In this document: positions 37,168 through 44,131 of the stretch, in pieces
How the letters are laid out: the number at the start of each line of letters is the position of its first letter
How positions within the stretch are numbered: the first letter of the stretch is position 1
Source of the DNA: a bacterium
GTDB lineage: Bacteria > Krumholzibacteriota > Krumholzibacteriia > LZORAL124-64-63
Length of the DNA stretch: 53,472 nt
Reading direction: 5' to 3'
NCBI GenBank assembly: GCA_003353795.1
Contig: PIVY01000009.1
Span: 1 to 53,472 of the forward strand
The notes under the pieces: model-generated
Seen by the model: the letters and a program-made list of their open reading frames with translations, nothing else
What the model was told of the DNA's origin: nothing
Database searches by the model: none
Position numbers and translations under genes: made by a program

Positions 37168-37787
37168 CCGCGCGGCTGTGCTGGGTCGCAATCTTCGGTA
37201 CGGCCTTCGGCTGGGTCGAGGCCGCGGTGGTGGTCTACCTGAGGCGCATCGTCTATCCTGAGGGATTCGCCTTGCCCCTGGCGCCCATCGAACCTGAGCT
37301 GGCCCTCGTGGAACTGGTGCGCGAAGCCGCCACCCTGATCATGCTCGCCGCCGTGGCCATGCTCGCCGGACTCACGCGCTGGCAACGCTTCGCGGCATTC
37401 CTCGTGGCATTCGGCATCTGGGACCTCGTCTACTACCTCGGCCTGAAGCTCACTCTCGACTGGCCTGCCTCGCCCGCCGAGTGGGACGTGCTCTTCCTGC
37501 TGCCCTGGCCGTGGCTCGGACCGGTCTACGCGCCGGCGACCGCGGCCGCGCTCATGGTGGTGTTCGGCGCCCTGGTGTTCCGCCGGGAAGAGGAGCATCC
37601 CGGGCATGCCGACCGCTGGTCGTGGGCGCTGGGGGCCGCGGGGGCGAGCGTGCTGCTGGCAACCTGGCTGTACGATCTCGAGGCCGCCCTGCACGGCGCG
37701 GTGCCGCAGCCCTACCCCGTGGGCTGGTTTCTGCTGGGGGCCGGTCTGCTGGCTGCCTGCGGAACACGTTTCATGACAACACGTTGA
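37164..37787 (+). CDS. Integral membrane protein of unknown function, coupled to the histidine kinase
   Basis: The 207-residue protein starts at GTG 37164, its GTGA overlapping the kinase stop, so translation is coupled. It has about six hydrophobic helices: AIFGTAFGWVEAAVVVYL at the start, LIMLAAVAMLAGLT, AAFLVAFGIWDLVYYLGL, LPWPWLGPVYAPATAAALMV and WALGAAGASVLLATWLYD. The last, GWFLLGAGLLAACG, is near the C-terminus. I do not recognise the family. The conserved-looking polar residues in helices (GWVEA, IWDLVYY, Y in PVYAP) suggest a function beyond anchoring, possibly signal input for the kinase, but that is only inference from coupling. Confidence 0.7.
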   Translation: MTARLCWVAIFGTAFGWVEAAVVVYLRRIVYPEGFALPLAPIEPELALVELVREAATLIMLAAVAMLAGLTRWQRFAAFLVAFGIWDLVYYLGLKLTLDWPASPAEWDVLFLLPWPWLGPVYAPATAAALMVVFGALVFRREEEHPGHADRWSWALGAAGASVLLATWLYDLEAALHGAVPQPYPVGWFLLGAGLLAACGTRFMTTR

Positions 37788-37803
37788 CTGGATGATGGTT
37801 TTT

Positions 37804-37845
37804 TACGAAGTTTTTCGTAGTTGAATACGAAACATTTCGTATAAT
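37804..37845 (+). promoter_or_regulatory. Twin palindromic operators overlapping the blaI-like promoter
   Basis: Two perfect inverted repeats TACGAA-N4-TTCGTA lie at 37804-37819 and 37826-37841, with centres 22 bp apart (two helical turns). The second runs into a consensus -10 box TATAAT (37840-37845). Bound repressor would therefore block the promoter. The layout matches BlaI/MecI operators, although those known to me use a TACA/TGTA core. Confidence 0.85.
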
Positions 37846-37880
37846 GCCTCCGTACGACACCATCCGGAGGTACATACGAC

Positions 37881-38270
37881 ATGGTACGCAAGCCCAGCCA
37901 GCACCCGACCGACGCCGAACTCGCCATCCTGCAGGTCCTCTGGACCCGTGGCGGCTGCACCGTCCGCGACGTCCACGACGTGCTCGAGCCCACCGCCGGC
38001 GTGGGCTACACCACGGTCCTGAAATTCCTGCAGATCATGACCGAAAAGGGACTGGTCCGGCGCGACGAGAGCCGTCGCGCCCACGTCTACGAGGCCTCGC
38101 TGAGCCGTGAACAGACCCAGCGCGGCCTGGTGGGCGACCTGCTCAGTCGCGCCTTCGAGGGTTCGGCGGCGCGCCTGGCCATGCAGGCCCTGGATTCGGG
38201 CCGCGCCTCGCCCCAGGAGATCGCCGAGATCCGGCAACTGCTCGACAGCATCGAGGAGGACGGATCGTGA
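37881..38270 (+). CDS. BlaI/MecI-family transcriptional repressor
   Basis: The 129-residue winged-helix protein has the family layout. An N-terminal DNA-binding part has PTDAELAILQVLWTRGGCTVRDV and GVGYTTVLKFLQIMTEKGLVRRD, the latter being the recognition helix and wing. A C-terminal dimerisation part (GDLLSRAFEGSAARLAMQAL) follows. RBS GGAGG lies 10 bp before ATG 37881. Two identical palindromes in its own promoter imply autorepression of this gene and the coupled M56 protease gene. In the classical system the sensor protease causes cleavage of the repressor; the staphylococcal N-F cleavage site is not obvious here. No beta-lactamase is next to it, so the regulon is not necessarily beta-lactam resistance. 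Confidence 0.92.
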   Translation: MVRKPSQHPTDAELAILQVLWTRGGCTVRDVHDVLEPTAGVGYTTVLKFLQIMTEKGLVRRDESRRAHVYEASLSREQTQRGLVGDLLSRAFEGSAARLAMQALDSGRASPQEIAEIRQLLDSIEEDGS

Positions 38271-40297
38271 CCGGAGCGCTCGCCCTGACCCTCGTGCACT
38301 TCCTCTGGCAAGGCCTGGCGGCGGCGATGCTGCTCGCGGGAGCACTGGTGCTCCTGCGCCGGTCGACAGCTTCGGCCCGGTACCTCGCTGCCTGCGCGGC
38401 GCTGGCCTTCACGATCATGGCGCCGCTGGTGACGTTCACGCTGCTGGCGCGCATGTCCGTTGCCGGTCATGAGGGGTTGGCCGCGGCCACGGCGTTGACC
38501 GAGCGGTTGACCCGGATCGAGGTCGCCGGTGCCGACACGCAGGCCGCGCCCGGCGTCGAGGCTACCGGCCTCGCCCTTGTCCAGCCGGCCATCGTGGCCG
38601 TCTGGATCGCGGGCGTCGTCCTGGTGGCCGTCTGGCACGTGGTCGGCTGGTGGCGCCTGCAGCGCCTGACCACCCTGGACGTGGCCGATCCGCCCGCACC
38701 CTGGATCGACCGATTCGCGGCCCTGCGAAGGAAACTGAACCTGTCCGCGCGGGTCCGCCTGCGGGTGTCGGGCCGCGTCGATACTCCCATGGTGGTGGGC
38801 TGGTTGCGGCCGCTGGTGCTGATGCCGGCGGCGGCCATGGGCGGACTCTCCGCCGACCAGCTCGAGTGGATCCTCGTGCACGAGCTGACCCACGTCCGCC
38901 GCCATGATTACCTGATCAACCTGCTACAGATCTCGGCCGAGACCCTGCTCTTCTACCACCCCGCAGTGTGGTGGATCAGCGCCGTGATTCGTCGAGAACG
39001 AGAGCATTGCTGTGACGACGCGGTGGTGGCCGCCGGGGGCGACCCGCTGGGTTACGCCCGCGCCCTGCTGCGTCTGGAAGACATGCGCACGCTGCCCATG
39101 CGCCTGGCACCGGCCGCCACCGGCGGCTCGTTGCTGGCCCGCATCCAGCGCCTTACCGGAGGTCGAACCATGAACCGTCATTCCCTCGATCGCCCGCATC
39201 TGGCGGGCCTCTTCGCCGTTGCCATTCTCCTGATCGGCGGGGCCGCCCTGGCCCTGGCCGCCGACGCCGAAACGGTCACCGGCGACTGGAACCTGCGCGA
39301 GCGCGGCGACCGGACCGTGCTCCGGCTCGAGGCCTGGGACGAGGACGGCGACCACCGAAGCAACATGAGCATGCGCCTGGACGAGTCCGAAGCAAGTGGG
39401 ATCAAGAATGCCGAAGTGAGCCACGAACTGGCCCGCGACGCCGGCACCTTCGTCCTCGTCCGCGACGGCAGCAAGTCCGGCGAGTTCACCTTCACTTCGG
39501 ATCCCGCGTTCGCCCGGTTCCTCGCCGGGCACGATGTGGACGACCTCGACGCGCACGAGACCTTCGTCCTGGCCGCCGCCGACGTCGATCGCGAATTCGT
39601 TGAGGGCCTCGACGAGCTGGGCTTCGACGACCTCGACGGTGGAGAGCTGATCGCCGCGGGCATCCACGGCGCGTCGCCCGACTACATCCGCGAAATGCAG
39701 TCGCTCGGCTATCGCGACCGCGATCTGGACACCTACCTGGCCATGCGCATCCACGGCGCCGACCGCGAATACGTGGAGGCCATGCGCGAGGCCGGCCACC
39801 AGCCTGAGGACACCGACCAGCTCATCGCCTGGCGCGTGCACGGCATCTCGCCCGAGTACGTGGCCGAGATGACGCGCGCCGGCCACGACCTCGACGACGA
39901 CGACCTGCTGTCCTGGAAGATCCACGGAGTCGACGAGCGCTTCATCTCCGAGATGAACGAGCTGGGCTTCGCAACCGACGAGGCCGACGAGCTCGTGGCC
40001 ATGCGAATTCACGGTGTCACGCCCGAGTACGTCCAGGCGACTCGCGAACTGGGCTACGACCTCGACGTGGACGATCTGCTGGCCTGGCGCATCCACGGTG
40101 TCACGGCCGCCTACATCGGCGACCTGGCCCGCCTCGGCTACGACGATCTCGACGCCGACGATCTCGTCGCCATGCGCATCCACGGGGTCAGCGCACGCTG
40201 GATCGAGAAGTTGCAGGCCCGCGGGATCGATCTGTCGGTGGACGACCTGATCCAGCTCAAGATCAGCGGCGTGGACGTGACCAAGGCTCGGCTGTGA
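38267..40297 (+). CDS. M56 (BlaR1/MecR1-like) membrane metallopeptidase with repeat-containing sensor domain
   Basis: A 676-residue protein whose GTG overlaps the repressor stop (GTGA). The N-terminal half is the M56 peptidase: helices at about 8-30, 38-60 and 105-127, then VHELTHVRRHDY with zinc motif HELTH (205-209) and EREHCCDD carrying the third ligand region near 244-251. A fourth helix spans about 312-332. The extracytoplasmic part lacks the penicillin-binding domain of BlaR1. Instead residues 440-676 hold eight 28-29-residue repeats of the form HGxxxEYVxEMxxxGxDxDxDDLLAxRI. The protein should sense an envelope signal through the repeats and relay it by proteolysis to the coupled repressor. 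The ligand is unknown. Confidence 0.88.
   Translation: MTGALALTLVHFLWQGLAAAMLLAGALVLLRRSTASARYLAACAALAFTIMAPLVTFTLLARMSVAGHEGLAAATALTERLTRIEVAGADTQAAPGVEATGLALVQPAIVAVWIAGVVLVAVWHVVGWWRLQRLTTLDVADPPAPWIDRFAALRRKLNLSARVRLRVSGRVDTPMVVGWLRPLVLMPAAAMGGLSADQLEWILVHELTHVRRHDYLINLLQISAETLLFYHPAVWWISAVIRREREHCCDDAVVAAGGDPLGYARALLRLEDMRTLPMRLAPAATGGSLLARIQRLTGGRTMNRHSLDRPHLAGLFAVAILLIGGAALALAADAETVTGDWNLRERGDRTVLRLEAWDEDGDHRSNMSMRLDESEASGIKNAEVSHELARDAGTFVLVRDGSKSGEFTFTSDPAFARFLAGHDVDDLDAHETFVLAAADVDREFVEGLDELGFDDLDGGELIAAGIHGASPDYIREMQSLGYRDRDLDTYLAMRIHGADREYVEAMREAGHQPEDTDQLIAWRVHGISPEYVAEMTRAGHDLDDDDLLSWKIHGVDERFISEMNELGFATDEADELVAMRIHGVTPEYVQATRELGYDLDVDDLLAWRIHGVTAAYIGDLARLGYDDLDADDLVAMRIHGVSARWIEKLQARGIDLSVDDLIQLKISGVDVTKARL
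39584..40297 (+). repeat. Eight-copy 28-29-residue repeat in the M56 protein
   Basis: Units begin at successive HG[ASIV] positions after residue 466, each with the pattern [YF][IV]xxM/L...LG[YF]...DxDDL[LV]AxRI; a ninth is cut after SGVD. Period is 84-87 bp. Units are similar in protein but not identical in DNA. Confidence 0.75.
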
Positions 40298-40316
40298 TCC
40301 CGCTACAGGAATGACC

Positions 40317-40346
40317 TTTCCGCGGCGTCCATCGTCGCGTTACAAT
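40317..40346 (+). promoter_or_regulatory. Possible promoter for the Clp-N membrane protein gene
   Basis: -10 TACAAT (40341-40346) lies 18 bp after a weak -35 TTTCCG (40317-40322), about 38 bp before the TTG start. Weak prediction. Confidence 0.3.
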
Positions 40347-40383
40347 CTCCCGGGGCGGACTGACCCGTCCCGGGAGGCTTGTC

Positions 40384-41016
40384 TTGGACGCGGAGTACTG
40401 GAAGAAACTCAGCATCGGTGCCTTGCTCTTGCTGGGCGCATTGCTGGTGATCACCGGCCTGTCTTTCGACGCGCCCGAGGCCGACGACATGCTCCTCATG
40501 ATGGTCGGAGTCACCGTAGGCATGATCATCCTGATGGTCCTGCTCATGGTCCAGGCCCTCAACAAGCGCCGGCCCGGCCTGGAGCATGCCAGCCCCATCA
40601 GCGACGAGGTCATCGGCGCCATGTTCCTGGCCCGGGAGGAGACCGAGACCAGCGGCCACGCCGCCATCACCGACCTGCACCTGCTGCGAGGCCTGATGCG
40701 CACCCGCGGCTGTGCCGCCGAGATGGCGCTCAGCCGCGCCGGCATGCGCCTGGAGGAGCTTCCCGAGGCCATTCCCCAGGCCGCGGCCAACCTCGCCGAC
40801 ACCGGCGACGGCCAGTTGCCGCTCTCGGTCACGGCCCAGGCATGCCTCATGGTGGCCCGCGACGAGGCCCGCAACCTCGGTGACGTACAGGTGCGCACCG
40901 GCCACGTGCTCCTGGCGCTCCTGCGCCCGGACGTCTCCATGGTGGCGCCGTTTCTGCACGAGGCGGGGCTGGATCGGGAGGGCGTGGTGGCCTTCATGAT
41001 CACGAGCGGCGGCTAG
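40384..41016 (+). CDS. Membrane-anchored orphan Clp N-terminal (ClpR repeat) domain protein
   Basis: The 210-residue protein starts at TTG 40384, supported by GGGAGG (40372-40377) at 6 bp. Two membrane helices (LSIGALLLLGALLVITGLS and MVGVTVGMIILMVLLMVQAL) put both ends on the cytosolic side. Residues about 72-208 resemble the double Clp_N repeat of ClpA/ClpC/ClpB: a first half with ISDEVIGAMFLAREET, HLLRGLM and a second with LPLSVTAQACLMVARDEARN, HVLLALL. There is no AAA+ ATPase domain. Such a protein could bind Clp substrates or adaptors at the membrane, as ClpS/ClpC adaptors do in the cytosol; this is inference. It follows the M56 gene by 86 bp on the same strand and may relate to the same envelope proteolysis. 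Confidence 0.72.
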   Translation: MDAEYWKKLSIGALLLLGALLVITGLSFDAPEADDMLLMMVGVTVGMIILMVLLMVQALNKRRPGLEHASPISDEVIGAMFLAREETETSGHAAITDLHLLRGLMRTRGCAAEMALSRAGMRLEELPEAIPQAAANLADTGDGQLPLSVTAQACLMVARDEARNLGDVQVRTGHVLLALLRPDVSMVAPFLHEAGLDREGVVAFMITSGG

Positions 41017-41100
41017 ATCATTGGCGGCAAGCGAGATAGATCCGTATCGGTCCTGTTTGGGCGCTCTGGATGGGATTTTTGACGACTCCCCTTGACCCCC

Positions 41101-41129
41101 TCGACTCGGCAACCATTTTCGGTTCTAAT
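41101..41129 (+). promoter_or_regulatory. Predicted promoter for the PEP carboxykinase gene
   Basis: -35 TCGACT (41101-41106), 17-bp spacer, -10 TCTAAT (41124-41129). It precedes a ~70-nt leader ending in AAGGAG before ATG 41208. Confidence 0.4.
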
Positions 41130-41150
41130 AGACGCCTCATTTCGAGACGG

Positions 41151-41174
41151 GCGAGCCTGCCCGCGTAGGCTCGC
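41151..41174 (+). promoter_or_regulatory. Leader hairpin upstream of the PEP carboxykinase gene
   Basis: A perfect 8-bp stem GCGAGCCT/AGGCTCGC closes an 8-nt loop in the 5' untranslated region, 33 bp before the start codon. It could stabilise the mRNA or serve as a regulatory element; nothing more can be said. Confidence 0.5.
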
Positions 41175-41207
41175 AGCCAATAGGTCAACCAGCCAAGGAG
41201 ACCAGGC

Positions 41208-43163
41208 ATGCTGGAGCTGAAGAAGGGCGTGGACATCCTCACCGACGTGGGTGGGGTCAGTGCCATCGCCGAAGCGCGCGCCATCATCGAGCAGAAGCTC
41301 GATTCGGTGAATCAGGAAAAGCTCGCCCCCATCACCAACGAGGACGCGCTGATCAAGATCGCGGCCGCCATCAACATGTGCGAGCCCGACGATGTCTTCA
41401 TCAACACCGGCAGCGCCGAAGATGTCGAGTGGATCCGCAAGTACTCCCTCGAGAAGGGTGAGGAAGCGCCCCTGGCCAAGAAGGGCCACACCATCCACTT
41501 CGATCTGCCTCAGGATCAGGCCCGCCTCGTGAACCAGACCTTCTACATCGTCAACGAGGACGAGAAGACCAGCGCCCTGGCCAAGAAGGTCGTGCGCTCG
41601 GAAGGCCATGCCTACGTGACCCAGTACATGAAGGGGATCATGAAGGGCAAGATCATGATGATCGGCTTCTACAGCCGCGGCCCCGTGGGTGCCAAGGCTT
41701 CGACGCCTGCCATCGAGATGTCCAGCTCCACCTACGTCTTCCATTCCGCCGAACTGCTCTACCGCAACTGCTACGACGCCTTCGACGGCGAGGCCAAGCG
41801 CCGCGGCATCTTCTTCACCAACGTCCATGCCGAGGGCAACAACACGCCCGAGGACGTGCCCAACGCGCGCATCTTCATGGACCGCTCCTGGCTCACGACC
41901 TTCTCCACGTTCTGCACCTACGCCGGCAACACCCTCTTGATGAAGAAGGGCAACCACCGCTTCTCGGTGGACTACGCCACCTACTACGGCGATGACAAGG
42001 AGCTCTCCGAGCACATGTTCATCACCGGCATGAAGGGCCCCGGCGGCCGCGTGACCTACTTCGCCGGCGCGGCTCCGAGCGGCTGCGGCAAGACCACCAC
42101 CGCCATGGTCGGCACCGACTTCGTGGGCGACGACCTGGCGCAGATCTGGATCGCCGACGACGGCACCTGCCGCGCGGTCAACCCCGAGGCCGGTATCTTC
42201 GGTATCGTGGAAGACGTCAACCGTGAGGGCGATCCCTTCCTCATGAAGGCCCTGCGCGACGACGACACCGAGGCCATCTGGTCCAACGTGCTCATCGCCG
42301 AGGACAAGGTGCCCTACTGGTCCGGCTGTGGCGAGGAGATGCCCAAGAAGGGTGTCAACTTCCAGGGCGAGTGGTTCGAGGGCAAGACCAACGCCGAGGG
42401 TGCACCGATCCCGCCGAGTCACAAGAACTCGCGCGTGACGGTGGACGCCAAGGTCATCGAGAACCACAACGCCGCCGCGAACGCCGATCCGGCGGGCGTG
42501 CCGGTGAAGGTGGTCACCTACAGTGGCCGCGACGCCGACACCATGCCTCCGGTGTGGGTGGCCAAGAGCTCCGACGCGGGCGTCGCCATCGGCGCGAGCA
42601 TCGTCTCGGCCGCCACCGCCACGGAGATCGGCGCCAGCGGCGTCAAGCGTCAGCCCTGGGCCAACGCCCCGTTCATTCCCGGCGCCCTGGCCGACTACAT
42701 GAACGTCCAGTTCAAGTTCTTCAACAGCGGCGACCTGAACGACGACGACCGTCCGGTGATGGCCGGCCTGAACTACTTCCTCACGCATGCCAATCGCGGC
42801 AGCGACGGTAAGGGTCTGCTGGGTGAGAAGAAGGACGTGACGGTGTGGCTGGGCTGGCTCGAGCGCTACGTGCACGGCGACGTCACGGCCATCGAGACGC
42901 CCATCGGCATGATCCCCAAGTACGAGGACCTCAGGGAACTCTTCGGCGGGATCAACAAGGAGTACCCCAAGAGCCTGTACGACATGCAGTTCGCGCTGTA
43001 TATCGACAAGATCGTGGCCCGCATCGATCTGCAGACCGAGGCCTACGGCAAGGAGGAGAACCTTCCTTCGCAGCTGTTCAAGGTCTACGAGGCGCAGAAG
43101 GCGGAGCTGCTGGCTCTGAAGGAGAAGCACGGGGCGGTGGTTAGTGTGGAGCAGTTGGGCTAA
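41208..43163 (+). CDS. pckG: Phosphoenolpyruvate carboxykinase, GTP-type, divergent
   Basis: A 651-residue cytosolic enzyme converting oxaloacetate and GTP to phosphoenolpyruvate, CO2 and GDP (or the reverse). The P-loop is GAAPSGCGKTTTAM (287-300). Classical GTP-type enzymes have FPSACGKTNLAM, so the key C-G-K-T is kept but flanks differ. Metal-site DD (308-309), the loop AVNPEAGIFGI (323-333), HKNSR and GVPVKVVTYSGRDAD with an Arg match the order of GTP-PEPCK motifs. The C-terminal half has WANAPFIPGALADYMNVQFKFF where classical enzymes have a longer motif around the GxNFGxY region. Length is slightly above the usual ~600-620. A good RBS (AAGGAG) precedes the ATG. A strong hairpin follows, so it is monocistronic. 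Confidence 0.82.
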   Translation: MLELKKGVDILTDVGGVSAIAEARAIIEQKLDSVNQEKLAPITNEDALIKIAAAINMCEPDDVFINTGSAEDVEWIRKYSLEKGEEAPLAKKGHTIHFDLPQDQARLVNQTFYIVNEDEKTSALAKKVVRSEGHAYVTQYMKGIMKGKIMMIGFYSRGPVGAKASTPAIEMSSSTYVFHSAELLYRNCYDAFDGEAKRRGIFFTNVHAEGNNTPEDVPNARIFMDRSWLTTFSTFCTYAGNTLLMKKGNHRFSVDYATYYGDDKELSEHMFITGMKGPGGRVTYFAGAAPSGCGKTTTAMVGTDFVGDDLAQIWIADDGTCRAVNPEAGIFGIVEDVNREGDPFLMKALRDDDTEAIWSNVLIAEDKVPYWSGCGEEMPKKGVNFQGEWFEGKTNAEGAPIPPSHKNSRVTVDAKVIENHNAAANADPAGVPVKVVTYSGRDADTMPPVWVAKSSDAGVAIGASIVSAATATEIGASGVKRQPWANAPFIPGALADYMNVQFKFFNSGDLNDDDRPVMAGLNYFLTHANRGSDGKGLLGEKKDVTVWLGWLERYVHGDVTAIETPIGMIPKYEDLRELFGGINKEYPKSLYDMQFALYIDKIVARIDLQTEAYGKEENLPSQLFKVYEAQKAELLALKEKHGAVVSVEQLG

Positions 43164-43189
43164 CCGTTTTCACGAATGATCCACGACAT

Positions 43190-43215
43190 GGGGCCGGCTC
43201 ATTTGAGCCGGCCCC
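43190..43215 (+). terminator. Hairpin terminator after the PEP carboxykinase gene
   Basis: A perfect 11-bp GC-rich stem (43190-43200 with 43205-43215) closes the loop ATTT, 27 bp after the stop, and is followed by TCTGCGTTTGG. Confidence 0.8.
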
Positions 43216-43311
43216 TCTGCGTTTGGACTCGCCTACCGTTCTTCGGCGTCTCGAGCGTGCTACCTACGAGTCGCTCGGAAGTGTCGAGATGAGCTCATCC
43301 CACATCCAGCT

Positions 43312-43935
43312 TCAGGGACACCCCAAGCCCAGCGCCTGTGCCATCTCCACGATGTCCGTGAGATTGAGCAGTCCGTCGTGATTGAAGTCGCAGGCCCAGT
43401 CGTATCCCACACCCAGCGCAACGACGAAGAGCGTGATGTCGCTCAGGTTGATCAAGAGGTCGCCACTGACGTCCGGGCTGTTGAAGTGGACCGGGAGGCC
43501 GGGTTGTTCGAGAGGCGCCCCGGCGACCCATACGTTGACCGGGTTTCCGGGCCGATTGTATCCACCGCCGTAAGGCGGATTCGAGAACGCGGTCTGACCG
43601 CTCTCGTCGGTAGAATGGTCGGCGAGCGAGCCGCCCGTACAGAACGACAGCGTGCCATCTTCGTCCCAGAGCCACAGGTCTTCGAACGGGTACAGGAAGA
43701 CCGGATCGCCAGCGGCGTCGAGGAGCGTGAGCGTGATGGTCGCGTCCCAGGTTTGACCGCCCTCGACAGCGGCGTCGTGAAGTGCAGGACCCGAGCCGTC
43801 GGGCAGGACCATCAGGAATCGCGGCACGGGTCCTTCGGGAATCTCGGCGTGGCTCATGGCCATGTCCGGAATGCCTGCAACCGAGGTGCCGGCCAGCAGG
43901 GACACGAATGCAACGAGGATGATAATGGAGCGCAT
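43312..43935 (-). CDS. Secreted protein with C-terminal dockerin-like calcium-binding repeats
   Basis: The 207-residue protein has a strong RBS (AGGAGGT) and a signal peptide (SIIILVAFVSLLAGTSVA). The middle is a beta-rich region without a recognised family (ATITLTLLDAAGDP, NVWVAGAPL). The last ~57 residues hold two dockerin/EF-hand-type loops: DVSGDLLINLSDITLFVVAL and DFNHDGLLNLTDIVEMAQAL. Each has the D-x-[NS]-x-D-G/L-x-[IL]-N-x-[ST]-D spacing that binds calcium. Dockerins dock to cohesins in cellulosomes, but in many environmental bacteria such tails occur without cohesins. None is seen in this window. It is divergent from the S41 peptidase gene. Confidence 0.78.
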   Translation of the reverse strand: MRSIIILVAFVSLLAGTSVAGIPDMAMSHAEIPEGPVPRFLMVLPDGSGPALHDAAVEGGQTWDATITLTLLDAAGDPVFLYPFEDLWLWDEDGTLSFCTGGSLADHSTDESGQTAFSNPPYGGGYNRPGNPVNVWVAGAPLEQPGLPVHFNSPDVSGDLLINLSDITLFVVALGVGYDWACDFNHDGLLNLTDIVEMAQALGLGCP

Positions 43936-44131
43936 GACGACCTCCTGTTTCTGGTATGTCTGGTAAGCTATGGGAACCGCTCGTCGGTCTCGAAGATATC
44001 AACCACCATAGCACATGCGCGCCGGCCTGATTCAGTCAACTCGATATTGGATCTCGCGCGGTCGCTACCAGTATCTTCAGCGCACCAGTCCGCGATCACC
44101 GTTGTCTGCTCTCGCGATCGGAGTCTCGCCC

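Noticed and set aside
37881-40297. Beta-lactam resistance operon
   Set aside because: BlaI and M56 domains are present, but there is no beta-lactamase and the sensor lacks the penicillin-binding domain, so the name would mislead.
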